From the NCBI GenBank assembly GCA_017311185.1, contig JAESUZ010000432.1, positions 186,001 through 250,000 on the forward strand: DNA of 64,000 nucleotides. Reading direction: 5' to 3'. Below, piece after piece: positions 32,068-45,200 of the stretch (position 1 is the first letter of the stretch; every line of letters starts with the position of its first letter). The notes below the pieces were generated by a model that searched no databases, was not told the origin of the DNA, and worked only from the letters and a program-made list of their open reading frames with translations. A program made the translations under genes and the position numbers. This DNA comes from Proteles cristata cristata. Taxonomy: Eukaryota; Chordata; Mammalia; Carnivora; Hyaenidae.

Positions 32068-33560
32068 TGATACCAACTCTTTCCCATTCCTCTGCCTACC
32101 ATTGAGTTTCTGCCAAATGCAAATGGCATGACTTGCTAAGTAGCAAGTTCTGCATAAATGACTTCTGATTGTAGGGTGGTTTTCATTTAGTTCTCTAAGA
32201 TCCCATAAAAACTGAATGTAAAGACCTTAGGTAGGCCCACATTTGGTATTGGAGTCCTCAATAAATGAATCAGAAAAAAAAAGGAATGTACATTATAGAT
32301 GATTTGGACAATTTGACAATGTAAAATTATTAAATAAATGGTATCTGTATTCTCAGAGTCCATGAAGTACAGTTAAAATAGTTGATGTATTTTCTTCCAA
32401 TTTCATTAACTATTGGAAATTTTCAAGCAAAAAGAGTGTCACAGAACATATTAGATTTTGACCTCTTTTTAATTAACATTATATAATGAACAACTCAGTT
32501 TCTTTAAATACACTATTTTAAGACTCATAATATTGGTGCATCGATATTTATTGACAATCTCCTCACTCTAAACGTTTGTTCTCATTTTTGTCCCACTAGT
32601 AATAATGTGATAGATAAAAATATGTGCTCCTAAATGTTTGTTTCTGGTTCTCTTCTAACTACACTTTTGCCCTAGTTGTTATTGTTTTCCTTTCTTACCA
32701 GTCTACTACTGAAAATCTACCAAAAACCAAAAAAGGACTAAACATGATTAAAGATCAATATAAAAGTTTTATTCTCAGCCCATAAAAAAGACTTTGTGGT
32801 GTTTCTGAATGATAGGAGTTTACAGATAAAGAAAAATATCATTTGTATTCTAGCTCCCTCAAATGAATTTTTACTTCCTTTCTTTTATTTTTTCATTCTC
32901 TCATTATTTTCAATATTCTTCCCTTCTCTCATTATTTTTAATAATTATTGTACCCAAATAATGTAGCTGGCGTTTTCAACAAAAACTGATAAATACAAAA
33001 ACACTCTATTGGACCCTATCTTATGAGGGGAGAAGAGTAAGTAGTAAAAGTTACTAATAACTAAGAATTTAATAGTAAATGACCATAGATTGTCTTTAAA
33101 TGATTACCTATAGAATATAGACATTCTAGAGGACAAGCCATACTATTTAGATAATGCCTATTCATGGCCTTCCTATAAATTCTAGAAGAATCCAGCTTGA
33201 GATTTTTAAAGCCATTAATAATAGCTGAGCATCTATTCTTGGTAAGGTATTGTGCTAGGTCTATAAAACCTCACTCTCAAGGCACTTGCACGCTAGCACT
33301 ACAGTTACTTAAAAGCATACACAAAAGCTGAATGAGGCAGATTGTAATAAGAGGCAATGAGACATACTACAATAGAAATAAGAGTGATTTATTCATACTG
33401 AAGAATCCAGGTAAAAGGCTGTGAAAAGATGATAACTTAATTCTACATCTATTCAACAAATATGTATTGAATACCTATCATATTTTCTATTAATAAGGCA
33501 CACAGAAATGAACTAAACAGAAGTCTTGATCTTATATACCCTATATTTCAGTAATGCAAG
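32068..33560. other. Unassigned AT-rich DNA
   Basis: No gene is recognised. 33220-33300 and 33430-33540 (TATTCAACAAATATGTATTG and following) resemble fragments of an ancient interspersed repeat of unassigned family. Confidence 0.45.
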
Positions 33561-33563
33561 CAA

Positions 33564-33602
<39 letters not shown>

Positions 33603-33603
33603 A
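33561..33603 (+). repeat. (AAAT)n microsatellite
   Basis: Ten to eleven AAAT/ATAA units, nearly pure. Confidence 0.97.
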
Positions 33604-34560
33604 CCAGGAAAAATAAGGTTAGCACTTACTGAGAAGGTCAAGACCTAGAAAAGCCTGACTTACAGGATAGGGTAACAAGAATTTGGCTCAGTCTGAGTTA
33701 ATTTTAAAACTTGAAAGCAAAGAATGAATGTTTAAGGATATGAAAGAGAATTTCACATCAAAAAAGAATTTTAGAATCAATTTTCTGGAACTCTGGAATC
33801 GAATCCAAAACTTGTAGCAATCAGAGAACTGCTTAATTAAGAGGGGGGAGGGCCTGGCGATATTTTATAAGAACATGTGGCATTTCTGTTCACTGGCCTA
33901 CCGACTCCAGTGGTAGTGGCTGCAGCTATAGATACGGTGACTGATATTCCTGATGTAGCTTACTAATGTCATGGGTTAGTATGGACCTTGTTCTTAAAAT
34001 AATGCAGTTCTTAAAAAGCATAGCTTAAAACACGGTGTTTTGACCTTTCAGCATTTCCCTGAGGGACAGACACAAAGACTGACCTTTGTTTTTCCTCCCT
34101 TCTCCCTCAGGTGGAGTAGCTGTCCAGGCAGTGGCCCTGTGTTGTCAAAATTTTTACAGACATCCATTATCCCTGCCCCTGTAGGGCAAGAAACAGCACA
34201 CAGTGCAAAAATCAAATAGACCCCAACATGAAAAGGAGGAGGCAGAGAAAGAAGTCTTTTGCAGGAATGAAGACTCGGAACAATCACTACATACCCCAGG
34301 GAATAAGGAATGCAACGTGCAGGACCATCATGCACATTTGGATATATGCTCAGAAATGGAAGGGAGGCGACCACAGGCTTGCACATGGGCACTGCAGAAG
34401 CAGGGGGTGACAGCAAAGGCAAAACTCTAGCCGTCTGGCTTAGCATTGAAAGATTACTCCACCTCGGAGCTATGAAAACTAACTCACCAGTATTGGAGAG
34501 GGGATGGAGAAATTGGAACTGTCCTACATTCTTGGCAGGAATGGACAATGGGGACAGGTG
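33604..34560. other. Unassigned DNA with a 183-codon reverse frame
   Basis: The reverse frame 34048-34596 is one of the longest in the window but shows no family motif, and other frames overlap it on the forward strand. The right part (34440-34600) already has L1-like wording (GGAGAGGGGATGGAGAAATTGG), so part of the frame is antisense to L1 sequence. I do not call a gene. Confidence 0.45.
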
Positions 34561-34890
34561 GTGGGTCTTCAAAATGTTAACAAATGAATAAGCGATCAAA
34601 CAGCAGAAGCAGACCTATAAGTACAGAGAACAAAGTGGTGGTTGTCAGAGGGGAAGAGGTGTGGGGATGGGCAAAGTGGGTGAAGGAGAGTGGAGGGTCC
34701 AAGCTTCCAGTTATGGAATAAATAAGTCATGGGGACTTATTCATAAGCATAACAAATATAGCCAGTGGTAGTGTAATAGCCTCGTCTGGTGACAGATGGT
34801 GGCTACATTTGTGTGTACACTTGTCAAGTCATTACATCGTACACCTAAAATTAATGTAACATTGTCTGTCACCCATACTCAAATAAGAAA
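34440..34890 (+). mobile_element. L1 3'-end fragment (older subfamily)
   Basis: It contains GGTGGTTGTCAGAGGGGAAG, GGGCAAAGTGGGTGAAGGAG, TTCCAGTTATGGAATAAATA, GGTGACAGATGGTGGCTACA and CATCGTACACCTAAAATTAA, ending with CTCAAATAAGAAAAA. This is the usual order in old L1 3' UTRs. Confidence 0.75.
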
Positions 34891-35455
34891 AAGTGGCAAA
34901 CATAGAAATGCCATATGACCCAGTCATTCCACTCCTAGGTATGTGCCCATAAGAAAAGAAAACTGGTAAATACATGTACAAGCACAGTAGTGCTATCCAC
35001 AACAGCTGAAAGGTGGAGGCAACCAAATATCCATCAATGGATGAACAAGTGAGTAAAAAATTGTGGTATGTACAGATAATAGAATATTATTCACCCATAA
35101 AAAATGAAGTCCTAGTATTTGGTACAATGTGATAAACCTCAAAAAATTAGGCCCAGTGGAAGAAAGTAGACACAAAACATCACATACTATATGATCCCAT
35201 TTATATGAAATATTTAGAATATGCAAATAAAGACAGCCCAGTGCAGACTGGTCACCAGAAGGTGAAGAGAGGAAGGAGGATGACTTGCTTAATGGGTACT
35301 GGATTTCTATCCAGAGTAATACAAAGTTTTCCAAAATAGATAGATGTGATGTTTGTACAAACTCTGTAAGGACCCTAAATGTTTCTCACTGAACTTCTCC
35401 CTTTAAAGTGGTCGGTCCAATGTTATGCAAATTTTGTCTCAATTAAAAACTGTAA
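34891..35455 (+). mobile_element. Second L1 3'-end fragment, different old subfamily
   Basis: The end of ORF2 (ATATGACCCAGTCATTCCAC, ATCCATCAATGGATGAACAA, ATAGAATATTATTCACCCAT) leads to a 3' UTR (ATGATCCCATTTATATGAAA, CTTAATGGGTACTGGATTTC) and TCTCAATTAAAAACTG. It abuts the previous L1 fragment in the same orientation but belongs to another subfamily. Confidence 0.75.
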
Positions 35456-35711
35456 TATAAAGGCACCTGGGAAGCTCAGTTGGTTGAGCATCTGACTCCA
35501 GCTCAAGTCATGATTTCTTGGTTCATGAATTTAAGCCCTGCATCGGTCTCTGTGCTGACAGCTCGGAGCCTGGAGCCTGCTTCAGACTCTGTGTCTCTCT
35601 CTCCCTCTTCCCCTCCCCTGCTTGGACTCTGTCTCTCTCTGTTTCTCAAAACCTAATAAACATCAAAAAGCAATTTTTTAAAAAAGAAAAATAATAAAAC
35701 CTGTAATATAA
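35446..35711 (+). mobile_element. CAN-SINE
   Basis: CTGTAATATAA occurs on both sides (about 35451 and 35701). Head GGCACCTGGGAAGCTCAGTTGG, body GACAGCTCGGAGCCTGGAGCC. It inserted at the end of the preceding L1. Confidence 0.93.
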
Positions 35712-37559
35712 ATGAACTCAGTAAAGTTCATGAATTCCTGAAGCTAAGGAAAGGAAAAAGAAAAGAGAAAAGAAAAGCAAAGAATCCAGTGTCCAGAAAT
35801 CCCCTAAAAGCCCATTTCCCCCACTTTTCCCCAATATATATTTATACTGGTAAAAGATTGTGAGTCGTTTTGGGGAGAGCTGGGAAGAAGATTTACAGTA
35901 TAAATTTTTGCTGGTATACCAGGGTTGTTTCTCAAAGGAACCCATCCTTTCCTTTATTCATGGGCTTCTGGGTCTACAAATTGGCTCAAGTTTGAGAATT
36001 AATTGAGGGACCATCAAGTTACACTTTTGTTCACTTCTTCTAGAACATTTCTGTTCAAACAGCTCAGGTAAGAATTTAGTAGGCATCCTGCCTATTCACT
36101 TCTAGGAAAACAGTCATCAACTAGCTAACACCTCAGATTTCCTTCAACTCTGCTACCAGTGACCTCCATCTTGCCTTTGGCATTTGAGAGTCTCTTCTTG
36201 GCCCCTGATCCCGAAATCTAATTACCCCTCTCATGTTTAGGTTTCCCCATGAAGTGGCTACAGTTTGCATCGTGAGATCTCACCTAGAGAGGATGATCAT
36301 GGAACCCTTCCAGGATCGGGTACCCCTCACACACTTATTTCTCACAGTTGTGATGGAAGGCCTATCTTCTGGGTCCTCCCAGTGTGAATGAGCAGGTATT
36401 AAACAACAAATCCACTCTAATATTCCAATTTCCCGAGCCCTTTCTCTACATTTAAACCATAAGGAATTTCTGATTTTCTCACAATCGGCCATCTTTTGGT
36501 TCATGTTTCAGACAACCAAGCAAATTTTAGAGAACTTTTTAACTCCCTAAGCTAGCCCATTAAATGCAGAATCTCTGCTCAGTGAGCCCATATCAATAAA
36601 TTTGGTCTGATACAACTTAATGTTCCTTCCATCATTATCCCATATCTTTGGTATTCATTCCTACACATGGTCCCCAGATTCCTGTCTGTGTGAATTACTC
36701 AAGTAGCATTTTTGGAGTGTGGTCCACCTCCTTATGAGTCACACTTTGTGCACTCTCCTTTGGTGAGTATCTTACTGGTACTTAAGTCTCATTATAGGCC
36801 TAGAAACAGAGAGGGGTGGTAGGGGTATGTCATGAGAAGAATCAGTCTTGTCTTGCATGGCTACTGCCCCAGGAAGTATGTGGTTAATCCCCTCAGACAC
36901 CTCAGACAGAGGTGGAAGAGTCATCTGGTAACACTGTGAGTGAGGATGTCATTTCATTGCCAATGGTGGCAGTGAAGCCATTTCCCCTTAGAAAGAGGGC
37001 TTATTGAAATTTAGGGTAAAGATGTTCTCAGCTTCATCAGCATCTTTCCATACATCACCAACCCAGTTTACAAGATCCCATTCTTTCTTAATCAATGCTC
37101 TTGCTTTAATAATTTGCAAAGCTAAAAATTCAAATTGCATTGTAATTCAATCAATCATAGATGAAATTCTGCATTTGATTTTCACCAATTTAGTTCATCT
37201 ACAGGAGATAAGAGTTTCCTTTAGGGTGCACATAGGCTCTCAGGTCATTTATATGGCACTTAAACTAGGAATTTGAATCCTTGAGCTTATCCTTTTCTTT
37301 CTCCATTTTGTCTAAAACAGGAGAAACCAACCAGTGTCATATTTTATTTGTTAGTTTTCCCCAAGTGTTCTAAACTTTCATATACAGAGTCATCTTGCTC
37401 TCTGTTTCTTGTAGTGATCGATTAGGAGGATTTGGTGCAGATATTTTCCATGTCACTGTTGCCAAATCATATCATGGATCATCAATACTCTCTTTACTAA
37501 TGAGAATAGTGTCATTCATGTCTTTAAATCTCATCATCCTAAAGAGCTTCCATAGATAT
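35712..37559. other. Unassigned region, possibly ERV-derived
   Basis: No intact gene. A reverse frame at 36280-36501 (74 codons) includes REIGILEWICCLIPAHSHWE; it has a protein-like look but I cannot name it. The region precedes an ERVL-type LTR, so old retroviral interior is possible, but no pol motif is readable. Confidence 0.35.
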
Positions 37560-37960
37560 TAGGTTATAGAGGGTGAGAAGTCCCAAGACCTGCTGCCTGC
37601 CAGTCAGAGACCCAAAAAAAGCTAGTGATGTAGTTCAATGCCTTGAGCGCTGGAAAGCCAAAAGGGTGGGTCCCAGTCTGAATTTGAAGGCTCCCAGAAC
37701 TAGGAGTGCTAAAGGGGAAAGGTCCTTGTCCCAGCTCAACATTCAGGCAAAGAGAGCCTGAATGTTTATTCTATTTAGGCACTGGGTTGCCAAATATGGG
37801 AGAGCTCTCTGCTTTACTCAGTCTACCAAATCATATACTAGTCTCTTCTGGAAACACCCTCAAGCCACATTCAGAAAATATGTCTTAACAGATATCAGAG
37901 GCCATCCTATGGTCCAATCAAGTTGACATACAAAATTAACCATCAGTCTGCCATACAATG
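37560..37960 (+). mobile_element. ERVL-type (MLT2-like) LTR fragment
   Basis: It has the recognisable order GAGAAGTCCCAAGACCTGC, AGTGATGTAGTTCAATGCC, TCTGAATTTGAAGGCTCCC, CTGCTTTACTCAGTCTACC, GGAAACACCCTC, CCAATCAAGTTGACATACA and AAATTAACCATCA. These match an abundant ancient mammalian repeat that I believe to be an MLT2-class LTR. The family name is from memory and unverified. Confidence 0.5.
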
Positions 37961-39414
37961 TACTGAGGAAATTAGAATGTCATTCATCATAGAGATGTAA
38001 ATGTTAAAATATGAGAGATCTATCTTATAAACCATGCAGATTTTCTATTTCTTTTGGAAATATTGAATTAGTTTTCTAGGCTCTACTACTTCATATAAAC
38101 TAATAATGGCCACATAAAGAGGAATCACTTCAGTTAGTCTTCAAACATTGTAGAAATAAGATTCATTTATTTTTATTTTTTAAAAATCCAGAAATTTGAA
38201 GGAAAAAACCCAGACTTTCCAAAGATGGAAACTAAAACAATCCCAGATTCATAAAAAAATGCAGTCTTTTAATTGAAATGATTAATGCAATTAATAATGA
38301 TTTTTTCTAATGAATATTTAATTTACTCTTTGGGTAATGACTTATGATTACAACTCATTAGCAAATAATTGCATGCTATTTAGTGATTTGTGTGATGCTG
38401 TTAATTCATACTAATTAAAAAGACCAACATCTCTAAACTTAAATTCTAGCCATCTGTATATATACATGTGCTTTTGATAATAAAACTTAACATTAATAAA
38501 TGTACTCTTTTGCAATTGCCTGATATTTCTTGAAAAATCACTTATAGGATAGGAACATTATTTTTGTTTAAAGAAGATATTCATAATGAGTAGAGGTTAT
38601 GCTAAATTTTACTTACTTGAATTTTACTGACAAATTGTCAGTAAAAGAAGGGATCAGTTGGAGATGGCATCTAGATTCCTGTTGCTTACCATTGCAGAGA
38701 CTTCTTCATGTATGTACTTTTCCTTGAGATGATTCTCCCATGAAAATTTCCATTTTGCGTTAAGTGCAATAGGGGCTCTTCTTTCTCCTCTGATGGGGAG
38801 TCAGTCTATCCAACAGCTATCAACACCCTGAAGTTAGCAAAGTTGTGGCAAATGGAACTCCAGATAAGCAGAGATCTCTGCCTTCATTGTTTTCCCAAAG
38901 TAAGCGGTGGCAGAACTGGATGTAAACATCAGGGCTCACTGCATTACATCACCTTTGAGGGCAAACGTCTGTGTTAAAATGCTAGCACCACCCAATAATA
39001 CACCCTGTGGACCTCAGACAAGCTTCTTATCATGTATTAACTTTAGTTGCTTCATTTACAAAAAGGGGACAACTACAGACTTTAGCTGTTGAGATAAGTA
39101 AAAACTGGGTGAGACACCTAGCTCAATTCATGGCAACATGACAATGTTCCATATAGGCTAGAATCTGTAATTATTATGAAGAGTCATTGCTAACTATACT
39201 TTCTCTAATGGACCATGATATACACTATACATTTTGCATATTTTGCCTTATTGGGAAGATAAAGTCTAAATGAGGAAGAGGTTCAGTTATAAATATACAG
39301 GAAAATGAAGATTTGTATTATAAAGTAGTCAAATTTACACTGGACATTGTGAGGTATCATTTTCAAAGTTAAATGCAACATTTGACACTGAACTTGCTTT
39401 CTCAGTAGGAGCTC
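37961..39414. other. Unassigned AT-rich DNA
   Basis: No gene, SINE or L1 is recognised. 38150-38650 is particularly AT-rich. Confidence 0.55.
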
Positions 39415-39808
39415 AAAAATTACCCTATTTTCAGGAGAAATCTGAGAAGATGGTGGTATACGAGGACCCCTAGTTCACCTCATCCCATGGATATAGCTAG
39501 ATAACAGCCACTTCAGTGCAACTAACCCAGGAAACAATCTGGAAACTGGCAGAATAGACTCTTCCCAGTTAATCACAGAGAGGAGTTCACACTGAAAGAG
39601 TAGTAAAGGCAGACACACAGTTGGAAACTAAATTCTTGGCAAGACTAAGTACAAACAGGAAGGACACCACAAGCATACAGAATGAAAAGAAATAGATCCC
39701 ACAACAGGCATCCCCAGCACTAGGAGTCCCCACTCGAGCTCTCATAACATTTGGCTTTGAAAAACAGTAGGCCTTAACTCTATGAGGTTATTACAACCAG
39801 GGGGGCTT

Positions 39809-40040
39809 AATTCTGGGTACTTCATTTTTCAAAATGTTTATTTACTAGGGAAAGAGAGAGCACAAGCAGAGAGAGGCAGAGAGAAAGGGGGACACAGTTT
39901 CCAAAAAAGGGTCCAGGCTCTGAGCTGTCAGCACAGAGCCTGATGCAGGGTTCAAGCCCACAAACCGTGAGGTTATGACCTGAGCCAAAGTCAGACGGTG
40001 AACTGACTGAGCCACCCAAGCGCTCTAACTCTGGGTACTT
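39809..40040 (-). mobile_element. CAN-SINE in L1 5' UTR
   Basis: Near-perfect duplication aattctgggtactt (39809-39822) / aactctgggtactt (40027-40040). It ends ACTGAGCCACCCAAGCGCTC. Confidence 0.95.
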
Positions 40041-40361
40041 TAAAATTCAGTGGACTTAGCTCTGAGAGCACCAAAGGGTGATAGGAAACTGAGTCCCTGC
40101 CACTAAAGAGTCAGCATAACAAAAACCCACACCCAGATATAGCATAGAAGAAGTAGTTGAAATGTGCCTACAGTACATGGGAAAAAGGCTTGTCTACTAA
40201 TCTCAGAATCTGCAATGGAGGGACAGGAATTTTTAGGAAACATCTCCCAAAACAAAAGACCTGGGGGCACCATTTCTCCCCCTCCCCATCTCAGCCTAGA
40301 TAACCAGACACCTGTGGGGGGAAAAGCATGAACATTATCCACCTAGTTTTCTCACTCTCTG

Positions 40362-40877
40362 TTGCCTCATATTGTCTTGTGGACTCAGGCAATCCAACCT
40401 CCTCTACTGACCAAAAGATCCTCTAAAGAAATTCCTGACATGTTTCTTTCTGCAAGAAGCCCCAACAGCAGCCAGCAGCACTGGCAAAATGACTCCTGCC
40501 CTGAGGAGAAGAAGATAACCACACACATTCTGACTGCAGCCCCAGCAGTGGGCTGGGGGCAGACATCTAATCTGACTGCCAGTCCATCAACAAAAAGCTC
40601 TCAGGAGGCAGGACAAAGAAAAAGCCCTATTGCTGGGGTCACTGTAGTCCCAAAAGACAACCTGGGAACAACAACAGACAAATGTCTATCTGGTCTAACT
40701 GCAGAGCCTACACCAAACAGAGAACAATGTGGGAAGAGTGTCTTGCAGTTTGATGTAACCACAGTTCTGGCAAACAGACTGAAGGTAGACATCTGGTCTG
40801 ACCCAACTACAAGTCCAAGGAGGCCCCCGATTGTCCCTTTAAGAGTACAGGAACCAAACCCTTCCTGCAACAGGTAA
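40362..40877 (+). other. 171-codon open frame across repeats in the L1 5' UTR
   Basis: The frame is uninterrupted from an ATG at 40362 to a stop at 40875, unusual in an element whose ORF1 and ORF2 are broken. It lies before ORF1 and covers about three degenerate copies of a roughly 113-base unit; the marker AGACATCT..TCTGACT occurs at about 40561, 40677 and 40787. The predicted product is Ser/Thr/Pro-rich with no known domain. It may be open by chance, because of repeat composition, or be an L1 upstream frame. No evidence of expression. Confidence 0.35.
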
Positions 40878-41118
40878 AAGGGCCATTGCAGATAATTGAA
40901 CTGAAGACAAACATGGCTCAGCCAACACGAGGGTGCACATAACACACATAGGAGGTATCCCTGATGCATCAAGTTCTGGTGAACAAGAGATGTTACACTA
41001 CAGGGCACCACAAGACTTCTTCATAAGTCTGCTTTCAAGAGAGGGACACATATCTGATTTTCCTAGTACATAAAAACAAAGACAAAGAGTTGGACAGTGT
41101 GAGGAGACAGAAGAATAT

Positions 41119-42009
41119 GTCCCAAATGAAAGAACAGGACAAGATCACGCAAAAGAAGTAAATGAAAAGGAGATAAGCAATGTGTCCGATAAAGAATTCA
41201 AAATCATGGTCATAATACTTATTGGACTTGAGAAAAGGGTGTGGAAAAATGAGTGTGGGATCTCAGTGAGACATTGAACAAAGAGATTTAGGTATAAAAA
41301 AGAACCAGTCACAGATGAAAAACTCAATAACTGAAATTAAAAAATACACTAAAGAGAATAAATAGTAGATTAGAGGAAGCAGAAGAATGGATCAGTGACC
41401 CAAAAGACAAGGTAATGGAAAGGAAACAAGCTGAATAGCAAGAAGAAAAAATAATAATAATAAATGAAAATAGGTTAAGGAAACTCAGTGATGCCATCAA
41501 ACATAATAATATTTTTGTTATAGGGATCCCAGAGGGAGAATAAAGAGAAAGGAGGGCAGAAAATTTATCTGAATAAATAATAGCTGAAGTTTTCCCTAAT
41601 CTGAGGGAGAAAATAGGCATCTATATCCAGGATGCACAGAGAGGCCTCAACAAAACCAACCCAAGAAAATCCACACCAAGATACAGAAATTAAAATGGCA
41701 TAGAGTAGTGATAAAGAAAGGATTTTAAAAGCAGAAAGAGAAAAGAAAACAGTTATGCACAAGGGAAACCTCATAAGGTTAGCATCAAATTTTTACGTAG
41801 TGGCTTGGCAGGATGCAAGGGAGTGGCATGATATGTTCAAAGTGCTGAAAGGAGGAGAAAAGCAACCTGTAACCCAGAGTAATCTATCCAATAAGCTTAT
41901 TATTCAGACTAGAAGAAGATACACAGCGTTTCCCAAACAAAAATTAAAGGAAAACATCAGCACTAAACCAGCCTTCCAGGAAACATTGAGTGGAAAGAAA
42001 AGACAATAA
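41119..42009 (+). pseudogene. ORF1 of the older L1, broken
   Basis: Fragments in several frames. MKEQDKITQKK is followed by a stop near 41158, then DKEFKIMVIILIGLEKRVWK (about 41189-41250). A coiled-coil-like part and the VIGIPEGE block (41518-41540) come next, and the last 84-codon frame (41755-42006) has VVAWQDAREWHDMFKVLK and NLSNKLIIQTRRRYTAFPKQ, the ORF1p C-terminal domain. The stop at 42007-42009 is probably the original one. Too degraded to encode an RNA-binding protein. Confidence 0.75.
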
Positions 42010-42279
42010 TCAGGAGTAAGAAAAATTATGAAAGGGAAAAAGTTCACAGGTAAATACAAACAAAATAAACATAGATTAATCACTTATAAGCACAAAAACA
42101 ATAAAATCGATTATAAATGTAAAAATCAGTCAAGGGATTCACAACATAAAAGTATGTAACGTATGGCATCATATACATAAAATCAGTGGAGGAAGTAAAC
42201 ATTTAAGAAAGGGACAGAGAACAACTACAAAAAGAACCATAAAACAAGTAACAAAATGATAATAAATACATACCTGTCT

Positions 42280-45200
42280 ATAATTACTTTCAATGTAAAT
42301 GGACTAAACACTCCAATCAAAAGACTTAGGGTGACTGAATGGATAAAAAAAGCAAGACCTATCTGTGTGCTACCTATAAGAGACTGAATTTAGACCTAAC
42401 GATACCTACATATTTAAAGTGAAGGGATAGAAAAAGCTTTATCATGCAAAGAAAAGCAAAATGAAAACCTCAGCAACAATCTTATCTCAAACAAAATAGA
42501 CTTAAAATAAAAGACTATACCAAGAGACAAAGGGGGCACTGCATAATGATAAAGGAGACAATCCAACAAGAAGGTATAATAATTATAAATATTTATGCCT
42601 GCAACATGGGAGCACTCAAATACATAAAGCAAATACTTACAGACATAAAGGAAAAAATTGACAGTAACAATAGAGAACTTTAACATCCCACTTACATCAA
42701 TGGGTAGATCATCCAGACTAAAAATCAAAAAGACACACTGGCTTTGAATGATACATTGAACCAGATATATTCAGACCATTCCATAAAAAATAGAATACAG
42801 ATTCTTTTCAAGTGTACATGGAACAGTCTCCAGAATAGATCACACAATAGGACACAAAACAACTCTCAACAAATTCAAGAAGATTGAAATCGTATCATGC
42901 ATTTTTTTCCAACTACAACAGTATGAAACTAGGAATTCATCACAAGAAAAGAAATAAGGGGAAAAAGGCACAAATATATGAAGGTTAAATAACATGCTAC
43001 TAAAAAATGAATGGATCAACTAAGAAATCAGAGGAAATCAAAAAATACATTGAATTAAATAAAAAAGAATACTCAGTAGTCCAAAAATTTTTGGATGCAT
43101 CAAAACCTGATCTAAGAAGGAAGATTTTACCAATATAAGCTTATCACAAGAAGCAAGTAAAAAATCTCAAGTAAACAATCTAACTTTACACCCTTAAAGG
43201 ACTTAGAAAAAGAACAGACCCTAAAGCCAGTAGAAGGAAGGGGATGATGAAGATTAGAGTAGAAATAAGTTAAACAGACACATACTTGCACGCACACACA
43301 CACACACACACACACAGTGTCACACAATTTACAAAATAGAATGGATTATTAAAACAAGGAACTTGTTCTTTAAAATGTTCAAGTAAAATACCTTTAGCCA
43401 GATTCATAAAAGAGAGAGAGAAAACTCGATAAATGAAATCAGAAATAAAGAAGGAGAAATAGCTACCAATATCACAGAAAACAAAGAATTATAAAAGAAT
43501 ATTATGACAAATTATATGCCAACAAATTGGACAACTTAGAAGAAATGGATAAATTCCAAGAAACATATAACTTTCCAAAATTGAATCAGAAAAAAAAAAT
43601 AGAAAGTTTGAACAGACTGATTACTAATAGTAAAATAGAAACACTATTTCAAAAATTCCCATCAAACATAAGTCCAAGAACAGATGGCTTCACAAGTAAA
43701 GTCTACCAAACATATAAAGAAAAGTTAATTAATACCTCTTCTTCTCAAAGAGGGGAGGTAAAGCTTCCAAATTCATTCCACAAAGCCAGCATTACTCTCA
43801 TACCGAAAATAGAAAACGAAAACTACAAGCTAATATCTCTGATGAACATAGATGCAAAAATCCTCAACAAGTATAAGCAAACCATTTTAAGTAATCATTT
43901 CCAATAATCAAGTGGAATTTATTCCAGGGATGCAAGAATAGTTCAGTATTTCCAAATCAATGGAGGTGCTACATCGCATCAACAGGAGAATAGATAAAAA
44001 CATACAATCATCTCAATAAATGCAAAAAAAGCATCTGAGAAAGTAGAACATCCATACGTGATAAAATCTCAACAAAGTAGGATTAGGGGGAACATATCTC
44101 CATAATAAAGGCCATGTGTGGAAAAATCCACAGCTACCATCACACTCAATGGTGAAAAACCGAGAGCTTTTCCTCTAAGATCAGGATCAAAGTAGGATGT
44201 CCACTCTCACTACTTGTATTTAACTAATACTGGAAGTCCTAACCACAACAAACAAGACAAAGAAATAAAAGACACCCAAATTAGTTAGGAACAAGTAAAA
44301 CTTTCACTATTTGCAGGTAATATGATACTATATATAGAAAACCCTAAAGCCTTCACCAAAAAACTACTAGAACTGATAAACGAATTTAGTAAACTCATAG
44401 GATTCAAAATTAATATACACAAATATCTTGCATTTCTACATACTAATAGTGAAGTAGCAGAAAGATAAATTTAGGAAATAATCCCATTTACAATTGCACC
44501 AAAAATAATAAAATACCTAGGAGTAAACTTAACCAAAGAAATGAAAGACCTATCCTCCAAAAACTATAGAACATTGGTAAGATGCTTATGGATTGAGAGA
44601 ACAAATGCTATTAAAATTTCTGTATTACCAAAACCAATCTAAAGATTTAATATAATCTTCATCAAAGTAACAATAGCATATTTTACACAATTAGAAAAAA
44701 TAATCCTATAATTTGTAAGAAACCACAAGAGACCTCAAATAGGCAAAGCAACCCTGAACAAAGAACAAAAATATCACAATTCAAAATTGCAAGATACACT
44801 ACAAAACTATAAGAATCAAAACAGTGCGGTACTGCCACAAAAATAGGCACATAGAGTAATTGGACAGAATAGAGAGCCCAGAAATATGCCTATGCTTTTA
44901 TGGTAAAATAATCCAGGAGAAAAGAAGACAAGAATATAAAATGGAACAATTCTCTTCAACACATGACATTGGGAAAACCGGACGACTACATGCAAAAAAA
45001 TTAAACTGGACCACTTTCTTGCACCATACACAAAAATAAATTCAAAATGAATTAAAGGCTTAATGTGAGAGAAACCTGAAAACATAAATCCTAAAGGAAA
45101 GCATAGGCAGTAACTTCTTTCACATTGACCATAAATATTTTTCTACATATGTCTCCTCTGTCAAGGGAAACAATAACAACAAAATTAAACTACTGTGGCA

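Noticed and set aside
31911..32129. Leu/Arg-rich forward and Lys-rich reverse frames
   Set aside because: Both are translations of the TTC/GAA repeat; no protein is implied.
34048..34599. 183-codon reverse frame
   Set aside because: Part is antisense to an old L1 3' end, several forward frames overlap, and no domain is seen.
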